Assembly (NCBI GenBank): GCA_014871385.1
Contig: CM026432.1
Coordinates: 2,568,150 to 2,632,149 of the forward strand
Reading direction: 5' to 3'
Length of the DNA: 64,000 bases
DNA from: Ceratodon purpureus
Lineage: Eukaryota > Streptophyta > Bryopsida > Pseudoditrichales > Ditrichaceae
The notes below the pieces were generated by a model. That model did no database searches. It saw only the letters and a list, made by a program, of their open reading frames with translations, and was not told where the DNA came from. The position numbers were made by a program, and so were the translations under genes. This document shows, piece after piece, positions 9,601 to 16,274 of this stretch; position 1 is the first letter of the stretch, and each line of letters begins with the position of its first letter.

Positions 9601-11484
9601 GACAAAATTCAAGAAACCTGCAGTGCCCCACCAATTCCAACACTAACATCTCATACATCCCAACAGGGAGGCTTTCTCCCTAGAAAACTACAGAAAACAT
9701 GGAAAAAACATCTAGCTACATACCACCTAATACGAAAAGCCATTTACATAACAAAAAACACACCAAACTGGCAAACACACCCCATAATAGAAGAACTACA
9801 TAACCACACCAATATCATAATTCCACCACTCCCAACCAATGAAGACCTCCAACCAGAATGGATACAAACCATAGCCGACATAGCCAAACAATCCAAACTC
9901 CACACTCGCAAAATCACCACTAAATACACCCAACAATGTGTCAAAAAAGCTATATTTAAATACAGACAATTATATGATAAAAGCCCTAAAAAAATAAACA
10001 AACTGGTCTTTAAACACCAAGACATGCCTCCATTAGATTGCATTACAGACCGTACCAATAACATTCTTACCAACCCTGCAGATATAGCAAATGAAATACA
10101 CATCCAACAATCAATAAGTAACCGACCCACCGTACCACTCTGTTACTTCCAACCCGAACACCCACCACACTGTACTTGTGGTGTCAGACAATACCCCTGG
10201 CACGATCTAGATGGCTTTGTCTTAGAAAAACGAGGTAACCCACATATCCCACTACACACACATTTTTCCAAAGAAATATTTGAAATATGTCTCAAAAACT
10301 TATCTAGTAACAAAACACCTGGCCCAGACAAAATCCCAAACTCCATTCTTAAAAATATGCCAGAAAACTTCCATGAACTACTCTTCCTCTTTTTTACCCA
10401 TTGCTACAAACAAAAACAAATTCCAACCTCATGGAAGACAAGTCTCACCATCTTACTCTATAAAAAAGGAGATCCTACCCAATTACCCAACCATAGACCA
10501 ATTGCTCTAGCCAACACAATTTATAAATTCTTTACCAGTACTTTAACATACATCCTATCCGCTTATGGAGAAGAACACAGGATACTCCATGATAGCCAAG
10601 AAGGTTTCAGAGCCGAAAGAAGCACCGCTCGCCAATTACAACTTCTCATTGCCGCACTAGAAGATGCAAAATTCACCAACCAAGATATATACTTACTCTA
10701 TATCGATTTTAAAAATGCATTTGGCTCCCTTGACCATGCCAGACTACTTGCTATAATGAAAGACCTTGGCTACCCAGAAGATGCCGTCATGCTAATAGGA
10801 AACATATATTCCCATTCCCACACAATCTTTTCCGGTGAACATTTTGGTCAAACAAAACCAATACCGATTCAAAGAGGCACTATACAAGGCGACACACTCA
10901 GCCCCTATCTTTTTTTAATATTTCTTGAACCGCTACTTCGATGGTTACAAAAAGGGAACCATGGCTACACATTCGGCACATCTAAAATTAACATTAGCTC
11001 CGCAGCCTATGCAGATGACCTTGCCGCCCTAACAAATACTTTAAAATCCCTACAAATACAACTCAACAAAATTGACAAATTTTGCAAATGGGCTGGAATG
11101 GACCTCGGAGTTACAAAATGTGCTGTCACTGGTTGCCCTAACAAAACCAAAATGCAACCCCTCAAATTCAAAACTCACATACACAACTCTCATATCACTT
11201 ACAGAAATCAACCACTCCCAGTACTCCACCAAAATGAACCTTATACTTATTTAGGCATACAATTAGTCCCCTCTCAAATCCAAACACATATTACCACTAC
11301 TAAAGTCATCGAACAATGTAAACAACTAACTAAATGCCCAGCCACAATCAAACAAAGAATTAGCATGGTTGACACGGTAATTCGAGCAGGCATTGCCTAC
11401 AGCTTCTTTGCAGTTCCATACTCACTACCAACCATTAAAAAACTTGACAAAAAGATTATTGCCATCCAGAAAACCATCTGTTGA
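5992..11484 (+). CDS. LINE ORF2, part 1: 2A module, EEP endonuclease, reverse transcriptase
   Basis: Numbering runs from 5992, the frame's 5' limit; the true start is unknown. Residues 1-320 are Pro/Ser-rich. There are two related modules: GLGLPASS (about 226) then a 2A-like motif at 328-336, and GLGLPASS (about 472) then a consensus 2A at 654-662. The EEP/APE endonuclease runs about 875-1125: N880 (TWNAAS), E909 (IQETK), D1036 and N1038 (GDFNRD), D1120-H1121 (NSDHSP), so all catalytic positions are present. The reverse transcriptase runs about 1440-1720: TPGPDKIPN, D1572 of motif A (YIDFKNAFGSLDH), RGTIQGDTLSP, and YADD at 1673-1676. A TGA at 11482-11484 ends this part, but the same frame continues uninterrupted to 14970. 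The intact catalytic residues suggest recent activity or a template for reconstruction by comparison with sister copies. Confidence 0.88.
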   Translation: MPLLPPNTASLYPTLHRSLPSSPPLPSSSCPLLTLPLSLGPPHAHTPITPAISSPLETQFPQPLQTFPTPSNSSPSPHLHPHFTPSIWPLLPLPTLLQLVPLFCAHTVQTDSPLSPVPPPYPALTRLSYPTSCPPQYPPPYPPSYLPSYPAPPPLQGTYGSGTTPSPPLTTPATPSSTPPSVFSPTPTPPSLLAYLPNSSPPSLPHHYLPSLSHLTLSPLQPIPQINGLGLPASSTQTFFLLPIPTSFTNTQHHGSTNSHIPSPPPSTPHPPQAPPAPPPTFHPLLLPPFHSFPLTSSSLFHPYRRHPKPRTLYYYTPHHLQLLILCGATEQNPGPMPKLLANHPPPHKIHYHLYFIPSTLKFHPKYQHQACQFAPILCPIHPTHKDATTTTPNHNHFFPYLHYTSQIPPATPNPHQHARKSNYPKTYATSVPPKAISRQWPSPLHPLKTFLTHNYPRIHIINNTYPPQTPIDGLGLPASSKTKQGPTKTYSLKSVTPLPYQHLTQKLADLEQISTSLQIPHTSYLFFHHYTPLHTILFIVFKHSPYLSSQCRLFFIHPFTALYLSQKYVLFIILSHYEFSYCLPCDFFLWPSLSPLNTLYIRSSMTFHFQHKSFPSTTTITNQPHSRLPHSQNNHTYSSISTNFLTQKILLSGDIETNPGPMPNLLKNHPPTHKQRCKTYFLPCTIKLHPEYQHLAHQFLPILHSTHPNHATVSTDYPHLANYILQTQHHPPSRILYALITTLSPSLATCDQLLIEIPTPDWTTILLEKMSHLPNPPERHILTKHPYTEFTETNLSIIKPPDTIHDDIYTFIHQHHDTINLHSLQAKFPFLPRNLLEETLRIHEIIPEYTHPPPLPNIPPTVPQDLHTTTQNTRFITWNAASLNTALPNLQELLNTTTDDPAIITIQETKLTATKSTKYIQHLFPKYKLFFNNTHALTRCIQQRMPYTPTRGGLLTMINKKYAYLGNITKIPTPKEISPYLQIIQINNKPLQTFIIFNLYMPSHIDDIQYIPLIQQHITQQLNTHPTFTHILCGDFNRDIALCGRQTEHNTTPPQPEDIEWRTFTDNLQLQYIPTDSPFTRQGGNNYTHTSLIDGYYTKTINPTLFTSTTDNNHNLNSDHSPVTLHIPPNILLAKPSLPINNKPRLLNPIPQENMAKFKIEYFEENALLINELTTVLSTDHLTTAQWQNSCTQLDHLINKISDKIQETCSAPPIPTLTSHTSQQGGFLPRKLQKTWKKHLATYHLIRKAIYITKNTPNWQTHPIIEELHNHTNIIIPPLPTNEDLQPEWIQTIADIAKQSKLHTRKITTKYTQQCVKKAIFKYRQLYDKSPKKINKLVFKHQDMPPLDCITDRTNNILTNPADIANEIHIQQSISNRPTVPLCYFQPEHPPHCTCGVRQYPWHDLDGFVLEKRGNPHIPLHTHFSKEIFEICLKNLSSNKTPGPDKIPNSILKNMPENFHELLFLFFTHCYKQKQIPTSWKTSLTILLYKKGDPTQLPNHRPIALANTIYKFFTSTLTYILSAYGEEHRILHDSQEGFRAERSTARQLQLLIAALEDAKFTNQDIYLLYIDFKNAFGSLDHARLLAIMKDLGYPEDAVMLIGNIYSHSHTIFSGEHFGQTKPIPIQRGTIQGDTLSPYLFLIFLEPLLRWLQKGNHGYTFGTSKINISSAAYADDLAALTNTLKSLQIQLNKIDKFCKWAGMDLGVTKCAVTGCPNKTKMQPLKFKTHIHNSHITYRNQPLPVLHQNEPYTYLGIQLVPSQIQTHITTTKVIEQCKQLTKCPATIKQRISMVDTVIRAGIAYSFFAVPYSLPTIKKLDKKIIAIQKTIC
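6671..6697 (+). repeat. 27-bp exact repeat, copy 1 (GLGLPASS module start)
   Basis: Identical over 27 bp to 7409-7435; the copies lie 738 bp (246 codons) apart and in the same frame. Encodes NGLGLPASS. It contains ggcctaccggcc, which is a palindrome apart from its central bases. It marks the beginning of the first ORF2 module. Confidence 0.85.
6973..6999 (+). other. Degenerate 2A-like motif (copy 1)
   Basis: Reads G-A-T-E-Q-N-P-G-P (residues 328-336 from 5992), preceded by LLILC and followed at once by Met (7000), the first in-frame ATG. Against the 2A core D-(V/I)-E-x-N-P-G-P, the Asp and the Val/Ile are replaced by Ala and Thr, while E, N, P, G, P are kept. Loss of the Asp usually weakens or abolishes skipping in 2A mutants, so this copy may be inactive or weak. 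Its relation to the consensus copy at 7951 is clear from the shared NPGPMP and flanks. Confidence 0.6.
7409..7435 (+). repeat. 27-bp exact repeat, copy 2
   Basis: Exact second copy of 6671-6697, encoding DGLGLPASS. Flanks diverge at once (cacaaac after copy 1, aaacaaa after copy 2). The match is stronger at DNA level than the rest of the module, suggesting either recent conversion or selection on the nucleotide sequence. Confidence 0.85.
7951..7977 (+). other. Consensus 2A ribosome-skipping motif (copy 2)
   Basis: Reads G-D-I-E-T-N-P-G-P (residues 654-662 from 5992) after KILLS, i.e. LLSGDIETNPGP, a full match to the 2A core D-(V/I)-E-x-N-P-G-P with the usual hydrophobic lead-in. Skipping would occur between G661 and P662, releasing everything upstream from the nuclease/RT product, which would begin P-M-P-N-L-L. 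2A-like motifs are known near the N-terminus of some trypanosome and invertebrate LINE proteins. Activity here is inferred from the motif only. Confidence 0.8.
11482..11484 (+). other. In-frame TGA within the LINE polyprotein
   Basis: The only stop in an 8,979-nt frame. Context is ATC TGT TGA CTT. Downstream codons (LPKSTANIITQLPHESFGL) look like an undamaged continuation of the RT thumb/connection region. A single CGA-to-TGA change at a methylated CpG is the simplest explanation. The TGA-C context is also the leakiest for readthrough, so programmed readthrough cannot be excluded from one copy. Confidence 0.85.
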
Positions 11485-14400
11485 CTTCCCAAAAGCACTG
11501 CTAACATAATCACACAACTCCCACACGAATCCTTTGGCTTAGAAGCCTTCTCTCTAAAAAACGCATATCTCAGATGTATTAGTGAACAACTTCGCAACGC
11601 ACTTAACGATAAAGGACGCCTTGGAATAATTTATAAAGGATTAACTCACCACATAATTGCAAAAGCAGGTGGTGCCAAAGATATTCCCAGAATCAAACCT
11701 CAAGACTGCGAACGTTCACCAACAACACGCACACTCTATCTTACAAAAACAGCAAGCGGCATACATTTAAGAAGCACTATAGAAGCTTTTCCACTACATC
11801 AAACCGAATTAGAAACTGAATGGACATCTACTACTTTCACTGAGCTTCCACACCTAGACCCTCAACTCTCTCTTAAGCTCCTGTATAAGCTGTTGGCACA
11901 CAACATACACTCTGTAAAACAACTTATACTCCCCAACGGCATACAACTAATGTCATCAGAAAACTTTGCACTATATTACCACAAACCTACTAGACTCGAA
12001 AAAAGCGCCCTAAATATAGCAGAACAACTATTCTGCAAACCAAAGTGCACTGCACTTTGCCTCAACACTTGTCAAATACATTCACCACCATACTCATTAA
12101 AAGACAAATATACAATAATCAACCACCAAAACACACCACTCCGAACTACCCAACCCATCCCAGAGCCACACAACCCACCAAGACTTTTACCTAAACCTCC
12201 CCCAAAACTACTAAAAAATCCCACTCAATACCCCATTAACATCATACTAAAACATAAAACAACCACGACAAAAGACAAAAATAAAATCTCCAAAACCTAT
12301 AACTCCTATCTATGCCAATGGATCGATACAAACCAAATCACGTACCAAAAATGGCTCCCCCAACGTAACTTATTCCCACTCAACCATCCAACAGTAATCC
12401 AACACAACCAGAACCTCCTCATTAACTACTACACAGAACATAGAAATCAACACTACCAACATATCATTAATACACTATTTACACCTGCACAATCCCGTGA
12501 CACCAGATTTATTCCCCCCCCAACAAACATCCCTACCATCAAAATCTCAACAACAGAATGTAACCCTGAAAGAGACATAGCCGCTACAAAATGCACCCTC
12601 CATACACAACATAACAAAACCCACATATACAATGCCACAGGTAAATACATCACCACCATCCCAACCACAAGAATACACTGGTTATGGCAACAATATAACA
12701 TCAACAAAAACAGTAACCACAAAATAATACCTGTCATACAAAACTTTGAGACCGAAGTAGCCTGGTTATATCAAAGATATACACACAAATCCAGTAAAAC
12801 AAAACCCAGACAAACGCCACATCACTCCATCCCATCCACAATCCTTGACACACTTATCAAAACCTTTAAAATAACCCACTCATACTTCTCTTCACCAATC
12901 ACATGCTCCCTCAACAACACAAAATTCTATTCACAATTTCCAAGAGATAAAATTTTTGGATCCATAGGTAATGCCTTTGAATACAAATGGCAAGGCATTG
13001 GATATGCTCACCCTCACACTGCTGAAACAGCACAACAAGCCATCCACTGGGCCAGATTGGCAGCAAAACAAGATCCAAATAACATCACCATCATGGCTCT
13101 CCCAGATCCCAGCTGGTACAAAAATTTATCACCCTACACAGGCCCCTACCCAGACACACATACCTTAATCCACCTTGCCGCTGATACCATTAAATATGAT
13201 GAACCAACACCACCTCATGACAACATGTCCCCTGAACCACTAGCACTGCATATATGGTGCATCCATCACCAAACCACCAATTTAACTACCCTAAACCAAA
13301 TCAATATAATAAATACAACCCTAGACAACTTACACATCCCCCAGTACCACACACAAATTGTGCCACCCACGCCTCAAAACACACAAGTCAACAAAAATAA
13401 GAAATGGAACGCATCAATATACCCCCCATACAAAAACCTCCAACATCCTCCCACACCGCCCATACCAAACTATACCACCTCTCCTACACTCCAATTCTTA
13501 CCACTTCACAGTTACTACACAGATGGCTCCTTCTTACCACCACAACAAGCAGATGACGGTCACTGGAAAAAAGAAAAAGCCGGCTACGGGATCTACAACT
13601 CCTCTAAATCCAACATCCAAATATCAAAAAGACTACCTGGACTCCAAACATGTTTTCGTGCAGAACTCATGGCTATACATGAAACACTTGTGATAGCCAC
13701 AACAACATACCAAGACGAACCTGTGCATATCTTCACCGACTGCCTCAACTGCATTCATGTTCTCAACACACAGCTAAAACACCCCACTCAACAAAATAAT
13801 CACGCAGACAAAACTATCTTAAGAGAAATGGTTGAAATGCTCAAAAAACGTACACATCTCACAACAATCAACAAAGTCAAAGCACACTCCAAAATCGAAG
13901 GCAATGAACAAGCAGATAAACTAGCAAAAGCCGGTACCATGAAACGCAATTACCAAAAAGCTGCAAAACCACACGAATTTGCACACACAACACCTTATTA
14001 CTTCCACAAAGATTCATGGCCCGGCCCCAACAAACGTCCAGATAAAGGACCAGTCCGCAATTTAGAAGAATATATAAAGAAATACGATCGAGAGAATAAC
14101 CTCCTAGCACTGGCACTAAATTTTCCTAACATCAACAAATGGACCTCAAACCCCATTATCGATAAAACACTATCTAATGACTTTTGGAAAAATCCAGAAA
14201 TAACCGATTCTCAAAAGACCAGCATACTCAAATTCAGAACTGGTCAATATATGGGAAATGCCCGTAAACAACTCATTTTTGGAATACAACGCTTCCCCTC
14301 TAAAACTTGTTCCATATGTAACACACAAGATGCAGACACCTGGTTACATGTACTCTTATTATGCCAACATCACCACATTCATGCACTTCGAATTAAAAGA

Positions 14401-14970
14401 CATAACAAAGCTGTATGGGAATTACGTAAACTCCTAATATCCTCCCAACAATCAAGATGCTACACCCTTATGAATGCAGGCATATTTAACAACACCCCAC
14501 AAGAAAATACAGTACCTTCTTGGCTACTGCCTTGCACATGTAATCAAAATAGATGTACATGTAATGCCAGACTCAAACCCGATTTACTTTGCATCAAAGG
14601 CCTCCCATATCAAAGCCTACCCCCCCTCTGCCCAGATAAAAACTTGACCGTCCAATTTATCGAATTTACTTACACAAATGATAGATTTTCCCCAGAAGCC
14701 ATTGGCAGAAAAATTATAAAATATTTACCTCTAATAAACGACATCACAAACCAAGGCTGGAAAGTGGACCCTATCCTAATTATCACAGCCGGAGCCCGAG
14801 GTACTACACACATCCCCCCAATGCAACAACTAGAAAAAACATTCAAAATAAATGAAAACTCTATAAAACATACATTCAAAGCAATCAATACCATTGCCAT
14901 ACAACATGCCGGATCAATCCTACTACATAAACGCCGTATAGAAAATAACCAACCACTACCCACAGAATAA
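11485..14970 (+). CDS. LINE ORF2, part 2: RNase H and restriction-like endonuclease
   Basis: In frame with part 1 and separated only by the TGA at 11482. RNase H has all acidic residues: D (13522, YYTDGS), E (13663, FRAELMA), D (13738, IFTDCLN), H (13885, KAHSKIEGNEQAD) and D (13915). Then comes a zinc motif C-x2-C-x9-H-x4-C (14308, 14317, 14347, 14362) followed by RIKRHNKAV (14389), the layout that precedes the R2-type restriction-like endonuclease. A second Cys cluster (14533-14562) leads into KPDLL (P-D at 14578-14583) and FIEFT (E at 14662), matching PD-(D/E)xK spacing. In known elements this nuclease nicks target DNA. The only ATG-independent entry noted (TTG at 11893) is not a plausible start, so expression needs either stop readthrough or an undamaged sister copy. 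The last 100 residues are basic and unassigned. Confidence 0.86.
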   Translation, partial: LPKSTANIITQLPHESFGLEAFSLKNAYLRCISEQLRNALNDKGRLGIIYKGLTHHIIAKAGGAKDIPRIKPQDCERSPTTRTLYLTKTASGIHLRSTIEAFPLHQTELETEWTSTTFTELPHLDPQLSLKLLYKLLAHNIHSVKQLILPNGIQLMSSENFALYYHKPTRLEKSALNIAEQLFCKPKCTALCLNTCQIHSPPYSLKDKYTIINHQNTPLRTTQPIPEPHNPPRLLPKPPPKLLKNPTQYPINIILKHKTTTTKDKNKISKTYNSYLCQWIDTNQITYQKWLPQRNLFPLNHPTVIQHNQNLLINYYTEHRNQHYQHIINTLFTPAQSRDTRFIPPPTNIPTIKISTTECNPERDIAATKCTLHTQHNKTHIYNATGKYITTIPTTRIHWLWQQYNINKNSNHKIIPVIQNFETEVAWLYQRYTHKSSKTKPRQTPHHSIPSTILDTLIKTFKITHSYFSSPITCSLNNTKFYSQFPRDKIFGSIGNAFEYKWQGIGYAHPHTAETAQQAIHWARLAAKQDPNNITIMALPDPSWYKNLSPYTGPYPDTHTLIHLAADTIKYDEPTPPHDNMSPEPLALHIWCIHHQTTNLTTLNQINIINTTLDNLHIPQYHTQIVPPTPQNTQVNKNKKWNASIYPPYKNLQHPPTPPIPNYTTSPTLQFLPLHSYYTDGSFLPPQQADDGHWKKEKAGYGIYNSSKSNIQISKRLPGLQTCFRAELMAIHETLVIATTTYQDEPVHIFTDCLNCIHVLNTQLKHPTQQNNHADKTILREMVEMLKKRTHLTTINKVKAHSKIEGNEQADKLAKAGTMKRNYQKAAKPHEFAHTTPYYFHKDSWPGPNKRPDKGPVRNLEEYIKKYDRENNLLALALNFPNINKWTSNPIIDKTLSNDFWKNPEITDSQKTSILKFRTGQYMGNARKQLIFGIQRFPSKTCSICNTQDADTWLHVLLLCQHHHIHALRIKRHNKAVWELRKLLISSQQSRCYTLMNAGIFNNTPQENTVPSWLLPCTCNQNRCTCNARLKPDLLCIKGLPYQSLPPLCPDKNLTVQFIEFTYTNDRFSPEAIGRKIIKYLPLINDITNQGWKVDPILIITAGARGTTHIPPMQQLEKTFKINENSIKHTFKAINTIAIQHAGSILLHKRRIENNQPLPTE

Positions 14971-15475
14971 AACAACCTAAAAACTAACCTCACAAAAGTG
15001 AGAGTAGTGGTAATAACCACTGCTAGCCACTCCTTTTTTTATTTTTATCACACTAGCTCAACTTGTCTCAAAGGGATAGGAGGCCGGTTGGTTGTAACAA
15101 ATTTTCCTGCCATGATAACTCACTAGCAGCACCAAGTCATGTGTATCACATCACCGCTCAAACGAGCCCAGCTAGGTTCGAACCCGGACCAATTAAATAT
15201 AATACAAACACCTTAATCCAACCAACCTCAGGTTCATGACTTGATGTCAAAAGATCTTTACACACACACATTTATACAAACTTTACCATAAACTCCATCC
15301 TACAAAGCTACTAGTTACTTGTTCTCTAGGTTACTATAGTGTCCATTCTCGAAAGGGGAGAGTAGTTTTGTCTCAATGTCCCTTTGTCCTGTGGGCACCG
15401 GGCCATTGACATTACGAACGGACACTTTATTCACGCCGGCCCCTCAGAAGGCTGGTGTTTCTATCTATCTATCTA
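14971..15475 (+). other. 3' UTR and TCTA tail of the LINE
   Basis: About 505 bp. It contains an A-box-like tagctcaacttg (about 15053), a tRNA T-arm/B-box-like ggttcgaaccc (about 15175), and an inverted pair ggttggttg (about 15088) / ccaaccaacc (about 15218) that could fold into a long-range stem. It ends with gaaggctggtgttt and four TCTA units. The 3' end of a LINE RNA is what its own reverse transcriptase recognises, so these structures are the likely recognition region. Confidence 0.6.
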
Positions 15476-15484
15476 GGGGAGAAC
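15472..15484. repeat. Right target-site duplication of the LINE
   Basis: Second exact copy of tctaggggagaac. Its first four bases are also the last TCTA unit of the element's tail, so the 3' junction is ambiguous by 4 bp. This microhomology between tail and target is consistent with priming at a TCTA site. Confidence 0.8.
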
Positions 15485-15533
15485 TTGTAGTTAGTTACAT
15501 ACTGGCCGACCAATTTTACATAAAAACCGGTTA

Positions 15534-16274
15534 GAGGGGAAGCACAATAAAGTGGACCACAAAAGTGCTTAGCTCATTGCCAATTTCAGCCATTGTTGTA
15601 AACACTAAGAAAAGTGCCATATAAGTTTTTGATATGTTGAAAGCAGGATGGGATATAGAAAATAGACTCGGTCATCTTGAGTCCTGGAAATTTGCATAAG
15701 AAGGTAAGGTGTTTACGATGCCCTACGAGTACCTCAAAGTGCGACAAAGTGAATGTAGTCATTTAAAGAAGTGGCTAGAAAAGAGTGCAAACTTTGTCAG
15801 AAAACACTTTCAAGCGGATGGTGCCCTCCGTTTGTGAATTGTGGTCGTGGAAATAAGCACCACCCACTTCGTTCGGAAGTTTGGACGGACGAGAAGTATA
15901 TCTGGGATGTTTTTTAGGAGGGTCACTTCGGCGGTACTTTTTGTGAGTTTTTCTTCACCGAACATCGTTTTTTAAATTGGAAAAAACATCCTCTAAAGAC
16001 AATAGAGGGCACCAAATGAAGAAATCAAGACTTCGGAAAAGTTCATTTTCATGATTTAGAACTAGTGGTCAAATTTAGTTTCAATTGAGGATGTTCTTTT
16101 TATGAAGATGCGTGTAAGATACCTTATGACACCCTAGAAAGTGACTAAAATGCTCAAAAACTTCACCAAAATGCTCAAAATCAGCTTTGAGCTTTAAAAA
16201 ACAGCACACTTCATATTCACTTCTTAGTGATCACATATTGCACTTTGTGGTCCACTTTATTGTGCTCTCCCCCG
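15534..16274. mobile_element. 741-bp MITE with long TIRs and TTA duplication (PIF/Harbinger-like)
   Basis: Inverted termini of about 34 bp (15534-15568 and 16240-16274) share agcacaataaagtggaccac with small indels near the outer ends. A TTA lies directly outside each end (15531-15533 and 16275-16277), the 3-bp TWA-type duplication typical of PIF/Harbinger elements. The interior has no coding capacity. It begins 49 bp after the LINE's right target duplication, so both insertions hit the same short stretch. Confidence 0.8.

Larger units (their letters stand above)
1470..15475 (+). mobile_element. Giant non-LTR retrotransposon (about 14.0 kb), Dualen/RandI-like
   Basis: The element is bounded by identical 13-bp direct repeats, tctaggggagaac, at 1457-1469 and 15472-15484. 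Its 3' end is four TCTA units (15460-15475), the last of which overlaps the right repeat. Poly(A) or microsatellite tails and target-site duplications are typical of LINE insertion by target-primed reverse transcription. In order it carries a C-rich leader (1470-3018), ORF1 (3019-5082), a pyrimidine-rich spacer, one long frame for 2A motifs, EEP endonuclease, reverse transcriptase, RNase H and a restriction-like endonuclease (about 6664-14970), and a 505-bp 3' UTR. Both an APE-type and an RLE-type nuclease appear, as in the Dualen/RandI clade. The length is about double that of most LINEs. The whole + strand is strikingly poor in G. A single TGA (11482) breaks the second frame; otherwise the copy looks full length and fairly young. 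Confidence 0.9.

Noticed and set aside
11893..11895. Separate gene starting at 11893
   Set aside because: The codon is TTG, and the frame is already open from 11485 with homologous-looking sequence; it is the continuation of ORF2.
15165..15195. A tRNA gene
   Set aside because: Only a T-arm-like box is present; D and anticodon arms cannot be placed at the right distance.
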